A DNA stretch of 64,000 nt from M3007 sp964481485 (GTDB taxonomy: Bacteria > Bacteroidota > Bacteroidia > Chitinophagales > Saprospiraceae). Both the position numbers and the translations under genes were made by a program. Shown one piece after another: positions 1-8,313 of the stretch; within the stretch, counting starts at the first letter, position 1; each line of letters starts with the position of its first letter. The notes under the pieces were generated by a model. The model made no database searches, was not told the origin of the DNA, and was given only the letters and a program-made list of their open reading frames with translations. The stretch spans positions 1 through 64,000 of the forward strand of contig CAYZVM010000002.1 of the NCBI GenBank assembly GCA_964481485.1. Direction: 5' to 3'.

Positions 1-2
1 TT

Positions 3-452
3 ACAGTCCGTTTCCGTGCGGCCAAGTCAGGCCGCCTGAGCGAGATGCTGGGCGTTTCGAGCCGCATCACCCGCGCAGAGGCGTATTTACCCGCCGAAGC
101 ACCCGCGGAGGCGGGCAGCGCGACGAGAGCGGGCGTTGCCCTCCGCTTCAATCCCGCCGGTGGCGGGGCGAGCACCGTCAGCGGCGTGGGCTTTGAGCTG
201 TACCAAAACCAGCCCAACCCATTCACGGACAAAACGGTGGTGGGCTTCTACTTGCCAGAGGCGGCAGAGGCTACTCTGACCCTCTTCGATGAGGCAGGCA
301 AGCTGCTCTTTGTGCAAAAAGCAAACTTTGCAAAAGGCCACAACGCCGTCACGCTCGACCGCACACAACTTGGCAGTGCGACTGGCCCAGTATGGTGCAG
401 GCTTCAGACGGCCACTGGCGAAGCCACGATAAAAATGCTTCGTTTGAAATAA
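3..452 (+). CDS. C-terminal end of a secreted protein with a type IX secretion sorting domain (partial)
   Basis: The reading frame is open at the left edge and ends at TAA 450-452, so only the last ~149 codons are present. The last ~85 residues have the hallmarks of a type A T9SS C-terminal sorting domain: the NQPNPF motif, then short beta-strand stretches (VVGFYLPEA, ATLTLFDEAGKLLF) and a basic ending (KMLRLK). In Bacteroidota this domain sends a protein through the Por/T9SS machine to the cell surface or outside, and is usually removed or modified. The segment before it (FRAAKSGRLSEML...SRITRAEAY) resembles the end of repeat-rich Saprospiraceae surface proteins. The passenger function lies outside the window. 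Seen: sorting domain. Inferred: extracellular location. Confidence 0.85.
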   Translation, partial: TVRFRAAKSGRLSEMLGVSSRITRAEAYLPAEAPAEAGSATRAGVALRFNPAGGGASTVSGVGFELYQNQPNPFTDKTVVGFYLPEAAEATLTLFDEAGKLLFVQKANFAKGHNAVTLDRTQLGSATGPVWCRLQTATGEATIKMLRLK

Positions 453-492
453 CTTGGCGATTCGTCGAGTGAGGGAATAAAACATGGTGCCC

Positions 493-518
493 CGCCCCGC
501 ATTTGCGGCGGCGGGGCG
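493..518 (+). terminator. G+C-rich hairpin after the secreted-protein gene
   Basis: An 8-bp arm CGCCCCGC (493-500) pairs perfectly with GCGGGGCG (511-518) around a 10-nt loop, about 40 bp after the stop codon. The following bases (TCGTGTTTGTTG) are only moderately T-rich, so this may be a weak intrinsic terminator or just a stable hairpin. Confidence 0.4.
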
Positions 519-796
519 TCGTGTTTGTTGGGGTAACTGGCAGAGGGCACAGCACCTTGAAATTTTTTTATCTGAAAAAAACCTTTTCCGTTTCGATGAT
601 GTAGTTACATTTATATCCTGATTTTAATCCTTCGCTCGCCTAATGCCGGTCGGGGCAACATCTGAACAATCCCCAACACTTTCCCGGCTTTAATCTTCGT
701 TTCCAAGATATTGTTTCTGAATGGCAAGGTAACATTGCCTACTGCCGCCATTGATAAAGGCTTAAACCGACTACCTACCTTAAGAGTCCTAAGATT
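519..796. other. Intergenic stretch without a recognisable gene
   Basis: Between the hairpin after the first gene and the next start codon I see no convincing coding frame, RNA gene or repeat. It presumably contains the promoter of the gene at 797, but no clear Bacteroidota -33/-7 pair stands out. Confidence 0.5.
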
Positions 797-2347
797 ATGA
801 GAGACTTGATTGAACTGGCAAATCTGCTCAACAAAACCAAGCTGAAAACCAGCGGCACCTTGGACATTATCCTCGAGCCGGACTCAAAAATGCAACAGAT
901 GTATGATGCTATTGTGAGCCGGCGAGTCCAGTCCGACGATGAGGCGCTGGCATGGCTGTTGGATTCGGGCGAGGACTTGACCAAACTGCCGAGCCTCAAG
1001 AACAAATTGAAAGAGCGGATGCTTGATTCGGTGTTCTTGCTGGACTTCAAAGAGCCGGGTTTTTCAGACCGCCAGAAGGCATATTTCGAGTGTTACAAAA
1101 AGTGGGCAGCGGCCATGATTTTGGTGATGCGCAATGCTAAAGTATCGGGCATTGACTTGTTGGAAAAATTGCTTCGCCACGCTATCCGTTTTGAATTCAC
1201 CGAACTCACCTGCGACATCTTGCGCATATTGCGGATACACTACAGCACAACGGGGGGCGATTTGAAAAAATACGAAAATATAAGGGAGCAGCTCCATTAT
1301 TATCAGGAAATCTGGAATATGGAGAACCAGGTGGAGGATTTTTATACCGAGTTGATAAGCAGGTATGTGAACAGCAAGGCCACTAAGATGGAGGTTTCTG
1401 AGCAGGCAAAATTGTACTACAGCATCGTAAAGCCAGATATGGAGAAATGCGATTCTTTCAAATTGCAGCTGTTCGGGCGCATGATTCAGGTTTTCGGATA
1501 CAGCAGTGTGAATGATTACATCACCACAGCGAGGCTCTGTGAGGAGGCTGTACATTTTTTCGACAAAAAGGACTACGATAGCGGTATTCCTTTACAAATA
1601 TTTTATTATAACCTTATCACCTGTTACTTGCAGTTAAGGGAGTTTGAAAAAGGCCGGGTCATCATCGAACGTTGCCAAACGTTGGTGGAAGCGGGTACTT
1701 TCAACTGGTTCAAACTCCAAGAATTGTTCTTTTTGTTGGCCATGCACACGGCGCACTACGAAGCAGCGGCGCAGGTATTGGAGCAGGTGATGGACGACCC
1801 TCGTTTTGAGAATCAGTCGTTTCAAATCACCGAGATTTGGAAAATTTACCAAGCCTATATTCACTTTCTTGTAAAGACGAACCAACTGTCGCCGAATAGC
1901 CTTGCTTCGCAACGCAATACAAAATTCAAAATCGGAAAATTCCTCAATGAAACGCCCGTTTTTTCCAAAGACAAGCGCGGCATGAATATCCCGATACTCA
2001 TCGTCCAGATTTTGTATGCATTGGCAGACCGCGACTACGAGCAGTGCATTGGCCGCATGGAAGGCATAGAAAAGTATTGCAGCCGGTATCTGAAGCAAAA
2101 TGACACTTTCCGCAGCAACTGTTTTATAAAAATGTTGCTCCAGATACCTACTTATGCTTTTCACCGTGAGCGAGTAGCACGCCATACCCAAAAACTTTAT
2201 GAGATGCTTTGCTCCGTGCCGATGGAGGTAGCCAACCAAACTTACGAAATTGAAATAATTCCTTATGAAGCCCTATGGCAGCTTACTGTCAGCAGCTTGG
2301 AGAAGGTGTCTCCTCGGCAAGACCTGCTAAGGTCAAGGGCTTCGTGA
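797..2347 (+). CDS. Unrecognised ~516-residue alpha-helical protein
   Basis: I do not recognise a characterised family. The protein is 516 aa, has no signal peptide or membrane segment, and is rich in Leu, Tyr, Phe and charged residues arranged as amphipathic helices (for example FYYNLITCYLQLREFEKGR and ELFFLLAMHTAHYEAAAQVL). This looks like TPR-like or other helical-solenoid repeats, without clean TPR consensus. Large helical proteins of this size and style are common in Saprospiraceae, often as several paralogues, but that is from general memory. The gene stands alone and is closed by a good terminator at 2385-2423. The start at 797 is the first in-frame ATG after an A+T-rich leader. Likely cytoplasmic; role unknown. 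Confidence 0.75.
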   Translation: MRDLIELANLLNKTKLKTSGTLDIILEPDSKMQQMYDAIVSRRVQSDDEALAWLLDSGEDLTKLPSLKNKLKERMLDSVFLLDFKEPGFSDRQKAYFECYKKWAAAMILVMRNAKVSGIDLLEKLLRHAIRFEFTELTCDILRILRIHYSTTGGDLKKYENIREQLHYYQEIWNMENQVEDFYTELISRYVNSKATKMEVSEQAKLYYSIVKPDMEKCDSFKLQLFGRMIQVFGYSSVNDYITTARLCEEAVHFFDKKDYDSGIPLQIFYYNLITCYLQLREFEKGRVIIERCQTLVEAGTFNWFKLQELFFLLAMHTAHYEAAAQVLEQVMDDPRFENQSFQITEIWKIYQAYIHFLVKTNQLSPNSLASQRNTKFKIGKFLNETPVFSKDKRGMNIPILIVQILYALADRDYEQCIGRMEGIEKYCSRYLKQNDTFRSNCFIKMLLQIPTYAFHRERVARHTQKLYEMLCSVPMEVANQTYEIEIIPYEALWQLTVSSLEKVSPRQDLLRSRAS

Positions 2348-2384
2348 TGCAATGCTCTTTCTGCTACATGGTAGATTTTGAAAA

Positions 2385-2423
2385 CGTCCAATCGGCTGAT
2401 AATGCTGGTTGGGCGTTTTTTTT
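2385..2423 (+). terminator. Rho-independent terminator of the 797-2347 gene
   Basis: Arm CGTCCAATC (2385-2393) pairs with GGTTGGGCG (2407-2415) using two G-U pairs, with a 13-nt loop, followed directly by a run of eight T. It lies 37 bp after the stop codon. Confidence 0.8.
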
Positions 2424-2782
2424 AGGGCCAAAAAACGGCAAACATTTCTGCCTCATCTGGGCAAAGCAGGCTGAACGAGGGGGCAATGGATTTGAGTAAA
2501 AAAGCGGGTGAGCAATATTCTGTCGGATTTTTGTTTTTGCAAACAATTGATAATCAGCGCTAAAAAAAAGAAAATGCTCAAAAAGTGCCAAAATTAACCG
2601 GGCGATAAAGGTGTGTTTTCTGTCCTAAATCGTCCGCAGCCCTTGCGGATACCTTTGACACAGAAACAAATCTTTAATAGCTATGCTTAATTGGATTTTG
2701 CCCATCGGTTGGATTTTACTGTTGTTCAACGAAACAACAGGTGCCGCAACTTGCACAAATGCCGAAGGAAACATCATTGTAA
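2424..2782. other. Intergenic region; one very short possible reading frame
   Basis: Most of this stretch holds nothing I can name. A 39-codon frame at 2683-2802 begins with a hydrophobic, signal-like stretch (ILPIGWILLLF). It overlaps the start of the next gene in another frame and has no support, so I do not call it a gene. It could be the original N-terminus of the following gene, separated by a frameshift. Confidence 0.4.
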
Positions 2783-3325
2783 TTGATGTGCTCGGTGTGT
2801 GAATCACCCCGTTTTTCTAACTCTTCACGTAACACTGAACCGTCCGAACCCATGGGAAGAGGTTTTCTGAATACAAAAACAATAGGAGGGCTTCTGTATG
2901 GAACGATGCATCTCCCCTTGCGAAAGGAACGCACACACGAAACTTTGTACTTCCAGTGCGAGGTCATGTTTGGCTCGCCAAGTTCCAATTGCAGTGGCAA
3001 TGGCATCTGCAAAATAGTTGCCCAAGACAACCGCTCGGCAGCCACTTTTATGCGGAGTAGTTGCAGCCATGCAAAAGCACTGTTCTGTTCGGGCGACGAC
3101 GGCAACGGAGCATATATGGTCTTTCAGCGCGGATGGCTGTGTTCCAACCTGATGCGCCGCCATTTTCGTCATGGTGTGCTTGAAATGCAGGAGCCATGCC
3201 CCATTCCGCCCGCTATGGTGTCTGCGCTCGGTTTGCACATCCGCGAATTGCCCGCAGGGCTACACCTCATCCAAGACCACGGCACACATTTTCACATCCA
3301 CTTTCGCCATAATGATTTAATCTGA
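2783..3325 (+). CDS. Unrecognised cysteine-containing protein; start uncertain
   Basis: I cannot assign a family with certainty. The 180-aa frame has a natural-looking core from about residue 46 onward: MHLPLRKE, then FQCEVMFGSPSSNC and GNGICKI. It ends with a His-rich tail (DHGTHFHIHF). The spaced Cys and terminal His residues could bind a metal, which is inference. The first ~40 residues look less protein-like, so the true start may be the ATG at 2918 rather than 2783. Several frames overlap here on the minus strand, but they lack this domain-like pattern and I treat them as shadows. A good terminator follows at 3455-3490. It stands alone on the plus strand, convergent with htpG. Confidence 0.55.
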   Translation: MMCSVCESPRFSNSSRNTEPSEPMGRGFLNTKTIGGLLYGTMHLPLRKERTHETLYFQCEVMFGSPSSNCSGNGICKIVAQDNRSAATFMRSSCSHAKALFCSGDDGNGAYMVFQRGWLCSNLMRRHFRHGVLEMQEPCPIPPAMVSALGLHIRELPAGLHLIQDHGTHFHIHFRHNDLI

Positions 3326-3454
3326 TGACTGCTGGGTCCCTGCCCGGTTGTAATCTCCTGAATGCTCGCCAGAGCACGCTTCATTATTGAAGGACACAAA
3401 CGGTTCTTCTCCATCAGTGCACAAAACAAAACGCACTTGAATTATTACAAGATG

Positions 3455-3490
3455 CGCCATTCCATTTGTTGGGGTGGCGTTCTTTTTTTT
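3455..3490 (+). terminator. Rho-independent terminator facing htpG
   Basis: CGCCATTCC (3455-3463) pairs with GGGGTGGCG (3471-3479) through several G-U pairs; the stem is followed by TTCTTTTTTTT. It ends transcription from the plus-strand gene before it meets convergent htpG. Confidence 0.75.
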
Positions 3491-3504
3491 ACAACAGGTT
3501 TTTA

Positions 3505-3543
3505 GAAAAAAATTGTCAGGCCGAATACACAGCCTGACAATTT
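3505..3543 (-). terminator. Terminator of htpG
   Basis: The 12-bp arms AAATTGTCAGGC (3510-3521) and GCCTGACAATTT (3532-3543) are perfectly complementary with a 10-nt loop. Read on the minus strand the stem is followed by a T-rich run. It lies 23 bp beyond the htpG stop codon. Confidence 0.85.
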
Positions 3544-3565
3544 GAAGAATACCGAAAAATCAAGT

Positions 3566-5437
3566 TTACAACTTCCCCAGCGTCGCCGCCACAAATCCCG
3601 TCAATGCCTCGCCGCGCAGCATGCCCTGATGGAGCAGGGCAAGGTTGACAAGGTATTGTGAAAATCCAGTGCGCTCGGCTTCGTCGCTGATTTTCAACAA
3701 CTTTTGCGCCACAAGCGGGTGGTTGGTATTCACCACCACGTTGTAAGAATCGGGGAAATCTCCCAGTGCGCCCATGCCGTGCATTGACTGCATTTCTTTC
3801 ATGCGGCGCATAAATTCGGGTTTGGTAATCAGCACCGGCTGGTCGTCGGGCGAGAGCGGCGACAGCGTGACAGAAGCGCCGGGCTGATTTTTCACGGTCG
3901 CCTCGAATATGGCTTTTACTTCGTTTTGCTCTTTCTCAGAAAGGACGGACTCGCGCTTTTCGTCTTTTTGCACGAGATTGTCCACGGTGTCGGAATCCAC
4001 GCGGACGAACACGAGGTTGAGGCCGCCGCCCCGGTATTCGAGGTGTTGCATCCAATGGTTGTCGAGCACGGTATCGAGCCGCAGCACGTCGTAGCCCCGG
4101 CTGTCGGCGGCTTTTATTTGCGCATTGTGGCCGTCGGTGTCGTTGGTGTAGATGGCCACGACTTTGCCGTGCTTGTCGGTCTGGTTGGTTTTGATTTTTT
4201 CCTTGTAGTCGTTCAGGAGGAAAAACTCGCCTTTGGTGTTTTCTGCAAGGGTGAAGTTCATGGCGCGTTCTTCAAATTTTTTGTCGGAAATCACGCCATA
4301 TTTCACGAATACGCCCAAGTCGCGCCATTTTTGCTCGAAGGCAGAGCGGTCGCTTTTGAACAAATCGTGCAGTTTGTCGGCGACTTTTTTGGTGATGTAT
4401 TCGCTGATTTTCTTGACGTTGGCATCGCTCTGCAAGTAGGAGCGCGACACATTGAGCGGGATGTCGGGCGAGTCAATCACGCCGTGCAGGAGTTGGAGCC
4501 ACTCGGGCACGATGTCGCGCACGTCGTCGGTGACATACACTTGGTTGGAGTAAAGATGGATTTTGTTGCGGGTCACCTCCAGCGCATTGCCGAGTTTTGG
4601 GAAATAAAGTACGCCCGTGAGGTTGAAGGGGTAGTCAATGTTCAGGTGAATCCAGAACATCGGCTCGGGGGTCATGGGGTATAGTTCGCGGTAAAATTTC
4701 AGGTAATCTTCATCTTTCAGGTCGTTCGGCTGCTTTTTCCAAATCGGGCGGGTTTCGTTGATGATGTTGGGCACTTCACGGCTTTCCTCCTTTTTTTCCT
4801 CGCCTTCGCCTGTTTCAAAGTATTCGCTTTTTGTCCCGAACTGAATCGGCACGGGCAGGAATTTGCAGTATTTTTCCAACAGCCCTTCGATGCGGTGTTT
4901 ACTCAGGAAATCTTTGTTCTCTTCGTTGATATAGAGAATGATGTCGGTGCCGCGCTCGGTTTTTTCTATTTTCTCGATGCTGAATTCGGGGTTGCCTTCG
5001 CAGGCCCATTTCACGGCTTCCGCGCCTTCTTGCCACGATTTGGTCAATACTTCCACCCGGTCGGCTACCATAAAAGCGGAGTAGAAGCCCAACCCAAAAT
5101 GCCCGATGATTGCGCTGTCTTGGTTTTTTTCCAAAAATTCGGCGGCGCTCGAAAAGGCGATTTGGTTCAGGTATTTCAGCACTTCCTCTTCCGTCATGCC
5201 GATGCCCCGGTCGCGGATGATGAGTTGTTTTTCGGCTTCGTTCAGGATAACTTCGATGGTGGTGTCGCCGATGTCGCCCTTTACCTCGCCCCGGTTGGCG
5301 AGCACTTGGAGTTTGGTGGTGGCGTCTACGGCGTTCGACACGAGTTCGCGCAGGAAAATCTCGTGGTCGGAGTAGAGGAATTTTTTGATGATGGGGAAAA
5401 TGTTCTCGGTCTGGACGGAAATAGTACCTGTCTGCAT
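3566..5437 (-). CDS. htpG: Hsp90-family chaperone HtpG
   Basis: 623 aa, close to the usual bacterial HtpG length. It is an ATP-driven cytosolic chaperone that helps remodel and protect client proteins under stress. Visible GHKL ATPase motifs: ELVSNAVDAT near residues 31-40 (Glu for catalysis, Asn for Mg2+), DRGIGM near 76, and the lid motif GHFGLGFYSAFMV near 112. The middle-domain Arg lies in SRSYLQSD. The C-terminal dimerisation part is intact and, as in bacteria, has no MEEVD tail. The start matches family usage (MQTGTISVQTENIFPI). The gene is monocistronic with its own terminator. A -24/-12-like element lies about 70 bp upstream (5504-5518, minus strand), so part of its expression could be sigma-54 dependent. 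Confidence 0.97.
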   Translation of the reverse strand: MQTGTISVQTENIFPIIKKFLYSDHEIFLRELVSNAVDATTKLQVLANRGEVKGDIGDTTIEVILNEAEKQLIIRDRGIGMTEEEVLKYLNQIAFSSAAEFLEKNQDSAIIGHFGLGFYSAFMVADRVEVLTKSWQEGAEAVKWACEGNPEFSIEKIEKTERGTDIILYINEENKDFLSKHRIEGLLEKYCKFLPVPIQFGTKSEYFETGEGEEKKEESREVPNIINETRPIWKKQPNDLKDEDYLKFYRELYPMTPEPMFWIHLNIDYPFNLTGVLYFPKLGNALEVTRNKIHLYSNQVYVTDDVRDIVPEWLQLLHGVIDSPDIPLNVSRSYLQSDANVKKISEYITKKVADKLHDLFKSDRSAFEQKWRDLGVFVKYGVISDKKFEERAMNFTLAENTKGEFFLLNDYKEKIKTNQTDKHGKVVAIYTNDTDGHNAQIKAADSRGYDVLRLDTVLDNHWMQHLEYRGGGLNLVFVRVDSDTVDNLVQKDEKRESVLSEKEQNEVKAIFEATVKNQPGASVTLSPLSPDDQPVLITKPEFMRRMKEMQSMHGMGALGDFPDSYNVVVNTNHPLVAQKLLKISDEAERTGFSQYLVNLALLHQGMLRGEALTGFVAATLGKL

Positions 5438-5503
5438 AGGTTGTTGATTTGTGTAATGGAGGATTTGGTTATTTGAAATGGCAGCGTGACAAGACTGCGT
5501 TTT

Positions 5504-5518
5504 TCAAAGCCCGTGCCA
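5504..5518 (-). promoter_or_regulatory. Possible -24/-12 (sigma-54-like) promoter of htpG
   Basis: On the minus strand the order is TGGCAC, five bases, TTGA. Spacing and the -24 GG match the RpoN consensus; the -12 dinucleotide is GA instead of GC, so it is imperfect. It points toward htpG, whose start codon is ~66 bp downstream. Inference only. Confidence 0.35.
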
Positions 5519-5665
5519 GCCAAAATCTAACTGCCAAATTGTCTTGTACTTTGCATAGTATGTTCTAACTTTTTGACAAACAGCGTTTTGGCAGGGCAAG
5601 TTTGTCACTTTTCAGAAAAATTATTGTGGAAAATATGTGAGGGGCACGGAAAACGAAAAGGCTAA

Positions 5666-5682
5666 TTGGCACAGTCCTTGCC
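5666..5682 (+). promoter_or_regulatory. Sigma-54 (RpoN) -24/-12 promoter
   Basis: TTGGCAC (5666-5672), five bases, then TTGC (5678-5681) match the RpoN consensus fully, with the -24 GG at 5668-5669 and the -12 GC at 5680-5681, twelve bases apart. Predicted transcription start is near 5693. No protein gene follows on the plus strand. Confidence 0.65.
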
Positions 5683-5692
5683 TAAGTTGAAG

Positions 5693-5886
5693 TGCGCTGA
5701 TGCGCGACGGGTCGCCGAAAGTTTTTTACCGGAGGTGATTCTCGGAAACGAATGGTGGAATCTGAGTTTCCATAAGATTTAAGGCCGAATGCGGTCTTGA
5801 ACCCGTGGGCGAGGGACCAGTCCGTCTGGGGGGTAGGGCTGGTCTCCTCACCACAATTTTGCGCCGGGAAGGTGCCACTTTTTTAG
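5693..5886 (+). ncRNA. Candidate sigma-54-driven structured small RNA
   Basis: The ~190-nt stretch behind the -24/-12 promoter has no significant reading frame (the longest start at 5700 gives only 12 codons), but it can fold well. GAGGGACCAGTCC (5811-5823) pairs with GGCTGGTCTCCTC (5837-5849) with one bulge. GCGCC (5861-5865) pairs with GGTGC (5871-5875), followed by a T-run at 5879-5884 that could end the transcript. If this weak terminator is passed, the strong one at 5927-5964 would give an RNA of ~270 nt. It does not show the signatures I know for RNase P, tmRNA or SRP RNA. A 6S-like RNA is conceivable but not shown. Confidence 0.45.
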
Positions 5887-5926
5887 GAAAGAATAATCCT
5901 ATTCACATATCTCACTGTTGAAGATG

Positions 5927-5964
5927 AAAAGGCAGGAGGCTCGTGTCAGAGCCTTCTGCCTTTT
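5927..5964. terminator. Strong bidirectional terminator between the small RNA and the phosphatase gene
   Basis: A 15-bp stem (5927-5941 with 5950-5964, one G-U pair) with an 8-nt loop has A4 at the left base and T4 at the right, so it can work in both directions. It lies 60 bp after the stop of the minus-strand alkaline phosphatase gene and downstream of the candidate RNA. Confidence 0.8.
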
Positions 5965-6024
5965 GCTATTGGTGCGGCTGCCCTCCTTCACACCAACGAT
6001 AAATGGGTAGAGGAGGATACGATC

Positions 6025-7188
6025 TCACTTCCCCTTCTCCTCCTCCACCGGCACCGGAAAGCCCAACAACTCCTTCATTTTTACATAAATCTCCGTGTTG
6101 TCGTACACCCCTCCGAACCGCGCCGCGCCAGGGCCGTAAGCAAATACAGGTATCAGCGAGGCCGTGTGGTGCGCTGATGTGAAAGTTATGTCGAGCGAGT
6201 CCGGTTCGCGGCTTTGTTCGAGCGCCATGCCGCCGGTTTCGTGGTCGGCGGTGACGACCACAAGCGTGTTGCCGTCGGCCTCGGCAAACCGGAGCGCCTC
6301 GCCGATAGCCGCGTCGAAGTCGAGCATTTCGCGGACAGCGCGTGGTGCGTCATTGGCATGACAGGCCCAGTCAATTTGCGAGCCTTCTATCATCAAGAAA
6401 AAGCCTTTCTCGCTCCTTTTTTTCAAAAAATCGGCAGACAACCGCGTCGCAAGCGGCAAGTAATCACGATCTTTTACCACACTCTCCGGCTCATTGTGGG
6501 CAGAAAACCAAACAAAAGGCCGCTCAGGTGTCGGGTTGATTTCTGACAATTTTTTTTCGGAAAAAGTGGAGACCGCGTAGCCTTTTGTGACGAGTTCTTG
6601 CACCAAATTGCGCTGGTCGGCTGTGCGTTCATTGAAATATTTGAGGCCGCCACCGATAAAGAGGTCAATATTCGTTTGCAAAAAAAATGCGGCGATAGAT
6701 TGCGCATCACCGCGGTCTGGCACATGGGCGATGAACGACGCGGGCGTGGCGTGGGTGATGCTCGATGTGGCCACCAATCCGGTGGCAAGCCCTTGTTGCT
6801 CGGCTTGTTCGAGGATAGTGAGGCAGGGCGTTTTGTCTTTGCACACGCCAATGGCGCCGTTGAAGGTTTTGCAGCCGCAAGAAAAAGCCGTGGCACCCGC
6901 GCCCGAATCGGTGATGAGGTGCGACGACGAATGGGTTTTGATAAGACCCGAAATGGGGAAGTTTTCAAGCTGCAGGCTATTGCCGTTGGCGTACAGTCCG
7001 GCGGTGATTTGGGTCAGCCCCATGCCGTCGCCGATGAGCAGGATGATGTTTCTCGGCTTTTCGCCGTGGATAAGAGCAGGCTCGCGGTGTGCTGTTTTTT
7101 GAAAAGAAAAAAACAGCACCGCCGTCGTCAAGACTATGGCGGGCAAGGCAGGAATGATAAACAGTTGCTTCACAGTACGTTGATTCAA
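6025..7188 (-). CDS. Alkaline phosphatase (PhoA superfamily)
   Basis: 387 aa. An N-terminal hydrophobic segment (residues ~9-28) is a signal peptide or anchor, so the enzyme is exported. It hydrolyses phosphate monoesters using two Zn2+ and one Mg2+. Visible active-site elements: metal ligand Asp54 in LIGDGMG, nucleophile Ser95 in TDSGAGATAF, the SQIDWACHAND region, and the TADHETGG and SAHHTASL metal-binding motifs near the C-terminus. All key residues are present. It is slightly short for the family but not truncated. It sits 16 bp downstream of dprA on the same strand and may be co-transcribed, though the functions are unrelated. The substrate could be phosphate esters in general; a phosphodiesterase role cannot be excluded. 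Confidence 0.93.
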   Translation of the reverse strand: MNQRTVKQLFIIPALPAIVLTTAVLFFSFQKTAHREPALIHGEKPRNIILLIGDGMGLTQITAGLYANGNSLQLENFPISGLIKTHSSSHLITDSGAGATAFSCGCKTFNGAIGVCKDKTPCLTILEQAEQQGLATGLVATSSITHATPASFIAHVPDRGDAQSIAAFFLQTNIDLFIGGGLKYFNERTADQRNLVQELVTKGYAVSTFSEKKLSEINPTPERPFVWFSAHNEPESVVKDRDYLPLATRLSADFLKKRSEKGFFLMIEGSQIDWACHANDAPRAVREMLDFDAAIGEALRFAEADGNTLVVVTADHETGGMALEQSREPDSLDITFTSAHHTASLIPVFAYGPGAARFGGVYDNTEIYVKMKELLGFPVPVEEEKGK

Positions 7189-7204
7189 TAATTTTGTAAA
7201 AACA

Positions 7205-8311
7205 TCAGGCGGAAATCATGTAGCGTTTGCCGGGCAATGTCCGAATCACGCCTTTGAATTCCAGTCCAAGAATGAGCGAGGCCAATACGCCGGGCGGGAG
7301 TTGGGCCGCTGCTGTGAGTTGGTCAATCGGGATTTCGGGTTGGTCGCGGATGATATTCAGCAATTGGGTTTCGGCGGGGTTAAGGTCGAGAAAAAGTTGG
7401 GTTTGCACCGTCTTTTGCTTGTCGGTTTCGTCCCATCGGAGGGCTGCGGCGATGTCGGCGGCGGATTCGGCGAGTTTGGCTGCTTCTTTTTTGATGAGCA
7501 GGTTGCAGCCCGCACTTTTGGCATCGCGCACGCGGCCCGGTATGGCGAAGAGGTCGCGCTCATATTGAACGGCCAAGTCAGCGGAAATCATGGAACCGCC
7601 GCTGGTGGCCGTTTCCACCACCACGAGCGCGTCGCTGAGGCCGGAGATGATGCGGTTGCGCATCGGGAAATGCTCGCGGTCAGGTTTGGTATCGTGGGTG
7701 TACTCGGTGACGAGGCCGCCGTTTTCGAGCATTTTGAGCGCGGTGCTGCGGTGCTGGCTGGGGTAGATGTTGCTCAGTCCGTGTCCCAATACGCCGATGT
7801 TCGGGACATTGAGCGCACAGGCTTTTCGGTGGGCAGTGATGTCTATGCCAAAAGCGAGACCGCTCACTACCAACACGTTGTACGATTTCAAACCTTCCAC
7901 CAATTCTTCGCAGAGCGCTTTGCCGTATTCGGTGGGTTGGCGGGTGCCGACGATGGCGACCACGCGCCGGGAAGCCAACAAATCGAGCGACGAGCCTTTC
8001 CAAAAAATCATCGGCGGGCAGTCGTGGCACTGTTTGAGGCGGGCAGGGTAATGGGCATCGGTGTAAAAAAGCGCCTCTACGCCGTGATGTTCGAGAAAAG
8101 CAAGTTCGCGCTCGGCAAACAAAAGCGGCTCGGACGACAGCAAATAATCCGCCGTGATGGGGCCGACACCGGGAATTTTGACCAACTCCTTTTTTGTGGC
8201 GTGAAACACGGCCTCCGCACTGCCACAATAACTGACCAATATTTTGGCAGTCACGGGGCCAACCTGCGGCACGAGTGTGAGTGCGATTTGATGTTGGAGG
8301 CTGTCGGGCAT
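7205..8311 (-). CDS. dprA: DNA-processing protein DprA
   Basis: 368 aa. DprA binds incoming single-stranded DNA during natural transformation and loads RecA. Domains: an N-terminal helix-hairpin-helix segment (VKIPGVGPITADYLL, residues ~44-58); the Rossmann-like DprA core with VAIVGTRQPTEYG near 107, SGLAFGIDITAH near 145, and the later GGSMISADLAV and AIPGRV motifs; and a C-terminal winged-helix domain from ~310. The domain order and length are normal for Bacteroidota. The start at 8311 fits the family N-terminus. Cytoplasmic. Alkaline phosphatase follows 16 bp downstream. Confidence 0.95.
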   Translation of the reverse strand: MPDSLQHQIALTLVPQVGPVTAKILVSYCGSAEAVFHATKKELVKIPGVGPITADYLLSSEPLLFAERELAFLEHHGVEALFYTDAHYPARLKQCHDCPPMIFWKGSSLDLLASRRVVAIVGTRQPTEYGKALCEELVEGLKSYNVLVVSGLAFGIDITAHRKACALNVPNIGVLGHGLSNIYPSQHRSTALKMLENGGLVTEYTHDTKPDREHFPMRNRIISGLSDALVVVETATSGGSMISADLAVQYERDLFAIPGRVRDAKSAGCNLLIKKEAAKLAESAADIAAALRWDETDKQKTVQTQLFLDLNPAETQLLNIIRDQPEIPIDQLTAAAQLPPGVLASLILGLEFKGVIRTLPGKRYMISA

Positions 8312-8313
8312 GG

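Noticed and set aside
2683..2802. 39-codon frame with a hydrophobic start
   Set aside because: Too short and overlapping another gene; may be a displaced N-terminus but cannot be shown.
2716..3238. Overlapping minus-strand frames opposite the 2783-3325 gene
   Set aside because: The plus-strand frame has more protein-like composition and is followed by a terminator in its direction.
3926..4684. Plus-strand frame of 252 codons opposite htpG
   Set aside because: Complete htpG on the other strand explains the open frame.
5637..5850. 6S RNA-like pairing of GTGAGG (5637) with CCTCAC (5846)
   Set aside because: The pairing would include the sigma-54 promoter inside the RNA and the central bulge pattern is not evident; the promoter-based RNA limits are preferred.
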